NCBI GenBank assembly: GCA_938008005.1
Contig: CALLLZ010000291.1
Location: 1 to 9,973, forward strand
Reading direction: 5' to 3'
DNA: 9,973 nucleotides
Source of the DNA: an uncultured Marinicella sp.
GTDB taxonomy: Bacteria; Pseudomonadota; Gammaproteobacteria; Xanthomonadales; Marinicellaceae
The translations under genes were made by a program, and so were the position numbers. Positions 7,635 to 9,973 of this stretch are shown piece by piece. Under the pieces are notes generated by a model. That model worked only from the letters and a program-made list of their open reading frames with translations. It had not been told where the DNA came from and made no database searches. Every line of letters begins with the position of its first letter. The stretch's first letter is position 1.

Positions 7635-7662
7635 ATTTTACCTGAGAGTCATGCGTTGTGCA
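7635..7662 (-). promoter_or_regulatory. Possible promoter of the DUF2237 gene
   Basis: On the minus strand TAAAAT (7640-7635, five of six) lies 16 bases after TGCACA (7662-7657, four of six). Transcription would begin near 7628, leaving a leader of about 19 bases. The palindrome TCATGC-N5-GCATGA covers the spacer and most of the -35, as an operator would. Confidence 0.35.
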
Positions 7663-7665
7663 TGA
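7649..7665. repeat. 17-bp palindrome TCATGC-N5-GCATGA
   Basis: TCATGC (7649-7654) and GCATGA (7660-7665) are perfect inverted copies separated by GTTGT. No T-run follows on either strand, so it does not look like a terminator. Its place over the candidate DUF2237 promoter fits a binding site for a dimeric repressor, but no regulator is encoded nearby. Confidence 0.5.
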
Positions 7666-7897
7666 ATTTAACGAGCAACAAAGCAACGACCATTACCAGC
7701 ATGTAATACTTTGATCCATAAGTAAAAACCAATGGTTAGAAAACATACAAAACCACTCTTTATTTCCATTTGTGGGTAAACAACTTCCAAAAGATCAAAT
7801 TCAATTCAACCTTCATTAAAAATGATATTAACCACCCTATTATCAAAAAATACATTACTTAACTGGGATTTTTTCTGTTCTACTGCAAGATTGTGAT

Positions 7898-7903
7898 TAT
7901 AAT
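7898..7903 (+). promoter_or_regulatory. -10 box upstream of the FG-GAP gene
   Basis: A perfect TATAAT lies about 110 bases before the ATG at 8014. No convincing -35 is seen at the right distance. A TG dinucleotide lies two bases before the box, one base off the extended -10 arrangement. The leader would be about 100 bases. Confidence 0.35.
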
Positions 7904-7998
7904 GATATAGTGCTTAAGTTTTACAGTTCAGTTGGTGTCGTTTACTGAGACAATGAAATAATATGTTTCACTCAACGCATCTCAAAACCATACAATTT

Positions 7999-8004
7999 AA
8001 AGGA
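7999..8004 (+). promoter_or_regulatory. Shine-Dalgarno site of the FG-GAP gene
   Basis: AAAGGA lies nine bases before the ATG at 8014. It decides the start in favour of 8014 over the upstream in-frame ATG at 7963, and puts the signal peptide at the very N-terminus. Confidence 0.7.
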
Positions 8005-8202
8005 TTAAACTCAATGATTTATCGCCATTTTCTGTTCTTCATCGCCACTATTACTGCCTTATTAACCCAACCAGTTTCAGCCAACTTTAAACAACAACGT
8101 CCTGACGATGTACATGAGGAAAAATGGTTGTCTCTCAAATCAGCAGTGCAAGAGGCCAAATTCCTACCTTCTCCTGCAGGCACAGGCGGGGCCAACAGCG
8201 AA

Positions 8203-9973
8203 TTTGGTCGGAGTATTTCAGTCGATGGCGATCGCGCACTGATTGGAGCGCCACGCATGGTTGAAAGACGCGGCGCTGCCTTTATTTATGAATACGATGG
8301 CTCACAATGGAATGAAACTCAACTGCTTTTACCAGCCGATATTGCACGTACACGTCAATTCGGTATTTCAGTCAGTTTATCTGGCAATACTGCTTTAATC
8401 GGTGCAAATCTATCCGATGATTTATTTTCAAATTCCGGTTCTGCTTATGTTTTTAAACAGATCAATGGCCTCTGGGTCGAAACAACCAAGCTTACTGCCA
8501 GTGATGCTGGGGAACTCCATTATTTTGGCACCTCAGTCGACTTGGCCTCATCAGGAGACAGGGCTTTGATTGGTGCCTATAGAGCTGAAGGAAATGACAG
8601 AGAATCTGGTGCAGCTTATGTATTCGATTTTGATGGCAACAAATGGAATGAAACTGCGAAGTTAACGGCCAGTGATGGTGGTTTCGTTGATTGATTTGGG
8701 GTCACTGTCAGCCTCTCAGGTGATCGTGCGATGATTGGCGCTCCCAGGCACAACGGCCCATTAAATGGTACTGATTCAGGAGCTGCTTATGTTTTTGAAT
8801 ATGATGGTAATAATTGGTTACAAACAGCCAGATTAAGAGCTTTTGATGGTGCCAGCGAGGATTATTTTGCCTACACTGTCAGCTTAGAAGATAATCGAGC
8901 AATTTTAGCTGCTCGTTTTGACGATGATAAGGGGGATAATTCAGGTTCAGCTTATGTCTTTGATTTCGATGGAACCACTTGGAACCAAAGTACTAAATTG
9001 ACAGCTGCCGATGGCGCTGCCGGTGATTATTTTGGCAGTTCTGTCAGCTTAGTTGGTGATCAAGTTTTGATTGGAGCTAGGTTACATGACCTGGGATCTA
9101 GAGATGAAGGGGCAGCTTACCTGTATGACTTCAATGGCATCAGCTGGAATCAAAGCACTAAACTCATTAGCAGCGATGCCATTCAAGGTGATTATTTTGG
9201 CTACTCTGTGAGCTTAGCGGCAGACCGGATTTTAGTCAGTGCTTTGGGTGACGACGACTTAGGTCCTTCCTCTGGTTCGGTTTTTGTGTTTGATCATGAT
9301 GGCAGCTCTTGGGTAGAAAACCATAAAGTAGTTGGCAGAGGAGGTGCTGCTCGAGATCAATTTGGCCACACTTCCGTCAGCCTATCTGGCAACAAGGCTT
9401 TAGTTGGTGCATACAGTGATTTTGAACCAGGGGTGGGGTACTCAGGAACTGCCTATATTTTTGAATACGATGGCAACACCTGGAGTGAACAGGCTCAATT
9501 AAAATCCTTTGATGCACCGAATGGAGAATGGTTTGGTCGAGCGCTCAGCTTAAGAGGTGATCGAGCCATCATAGGTTCCTACCGCACTTATTCGGCTTAC
9601 ATTTTTGAGTTTGATGGCAGTAACTGGGTTGAAATGGCCAAATTATCACCTTCAATTGCTCAGAACGGTGCAGTTTTTGGCATTGCTGTGGACATTGAGA
9701 GTGATCGTGCGGTGGTAGGCACCAGAGAAGATGGCGCTGGCGCCGCATATATTTATGACTATGATGGCATCCAATGGAATGAAACGACTCAATTAACAGC
9801 CAGCGATGGTGAGCAAGGTGACCTGTTCGGTAACTCAACGAGTTTGTTGGGTGACCGGATGGTGATTGGCGCCAGAGAAGATGATGATACAGGCACTGAT
9901 AGTGGCTCTGCTTATGTCTTCGATTTCGACGGCAGCAACTGGCATGAAACCACTAAACTCACCGCCAGCGATG
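8203..9973 (+). repeat. Tandem array of eleven FG-GAP coding repeats
   Basis: Repeat units begin (codon of the first Phe) at 8203, 8359, 8524, 8695, 8866, 9031, 9196, 9361, 9532, 9676 and 9826. Unit lengths are 52, 55, 57, 57, 55, 55, 55, 57, 48 and 50 codons; the last unit is cut by the edge. Units nine and ten are short because the loop after IIGS or VVGT is shortened. Unit five has FAYTVSLEDNRAILAA in place of the FG motif. Units share exact DNA words, for example CAATGGAATGAAAC at 8305-8318 and 9772-9785, a sign of duplication or exchange between repeats. Confidence 0.85.
8692..8694 (+). other. In-frame TGA codon interrupting the FG-GAP gene
   Basis: The codons read GTT GAT TGA TTT GGG GTC, where the repeat pattern predicts an aromatic or polar residue between Asp and Phe-Gly. 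No frame change occurs: the same frame continues with VSLSGDRAMIGAP. This is a point substitution, not an indel. I see no recoding structure that I can support around it. Confidence 0.85.

Larger units (their letters stand above)
7610..8013. other. Intergenic region between DUF2237 and FG-GAP genes
   Basis: These 404 bases between divergent genes are AT-rich. They hold the DUF2237 ribosome binding site, promoter and palindrome, and close by a short direct repeat AGCAACA/AGCAACG (7674-7680, 7682-7688). Further right are a TATAAT box (7898-7903) and the FG-GAP ribosome binding site (7999-8004). From about 7690 to 7890 I see no gene, RNA or repeat that I can support. An ATG at 7963 is in frame with the FG-GAP gene but lacks a ribosome binding site. 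Confidence 0.6.
8014..9973 (+). pseudogene. Secreted FG-GAP repeat (beta-propeller) protein, interrupted by in-frame TGA; runs off right edge
   Basis: From the ATG at 8014 the frame encodes a signal peptide (MIYRHFLFFIATITALL...VSA), a linker of about 40 residues, then FG-GAP_2-type repeats of the form FGxSVSLSGDRALIGA...SGSAYVFDFDG-xxWNETTKLTASD. The frame stops at a TGA (8692-8694) after 226 codons, at the boundary of repeats 3 and 4, then stays open without another stop to position 9973, adding eight further repeats. Repeats on both sides are equally well conserved, so the break looks recent, or is a sequencing error. At the TGA position other repeats carry Tyr, Trp, Gln or Leu; a TGG to TGA change is the simplest explanation. 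Such proteins fold as propellers of blades and are exported, often surface-associated; the role is unknown. If the TGA is real and not bypassed, a short three-repeat secreted product remains. Confidence 0.85.

Noticed and set aside
7631..7650. Minus-strand CTCTCAGGTAAAA, resembling the 3' part of a glycine riboswitch aptamer, upstream of DUF2237
   Set aside because: The matching 5' GAGAG strand and the central aptamer bulges are absent upstream, and DUF2237 is not a glycine-related gene. A short chance match.
7674..7688. AGCAACA/AGCAACG direct repeat, with CGTTAAAT nearby on the minus strand, as an integron attC-like site
   Set aside because: No paired RYYYAAC core, no integrase and no cassette structure; only a short local repeat.

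Overview
The window looks like chromosomal DNA of an AT-rich, marine-type gammaproteobacterium. The signs are a TonB-dependent outer-membrane receptor, several Sec-exported proteins, a RarD-type permease, a DUF2237 protein and a secreted FG-GAP repeat protein. The mix resembles Marinicella-like or Alteromonadales-like genomes, but that is inference from protein style only. I see no phage, transposase, integrase, CRISPR array, tRNA or rRNA.

Layout. (1) Positions 3-2456 (minus) are almost all of a TonB-dependent receptor gene whose 3' end lies beyond the left edge. (2) Positions 2457-2842 are an AT-rich divergent intergenic region holding a four-copy TACTAA array at exact 14-bp spacing. (3) Positions 2843-3940 (plus) encode a membrane acyltransferase (Acyltransferase_3/ExoZ-like) that starts at TTG. 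(4) Positions 6227-3956 (minus) are a two-gene operon: a secreted metallo-beta-lactamase-fold hydrolase, then a secreted M24 (Xaa-Pro aminopeptidase/prolidase-fold) metallopeptidase. (5) Positions 6320-7213 (plus) encode a RarD/EamA permease, convergent with (6) a DUF2237 gene at 7609-7232 (minus). (7) A gene-free stretch of about 400 bp carries a palindrome over the likely DUF2237 promoter. (8) From 8014 to the right edge (plus) runs an exported FG-GAP beta-propeller repeat protein, interrupted by one in-frame TGA at 8692-8694. The same frame is then open for 1.28 kb to the edge.

The genes do not form one pathway. The only tight functional unit is the MBL/M24 pair, two exported metal-dependent hydrolases with coupled reading frames. 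The rest are single-gene units in alternating orientation. The observations most worth checking are the 14-bp-phased TACTAA array upstream of the receptor, the nonsense codon in the otherwise intact FG-GAP gene, and the palindrome in the DUF2237 promoter. I found no convincing case for a wholly new multi-gene system here.
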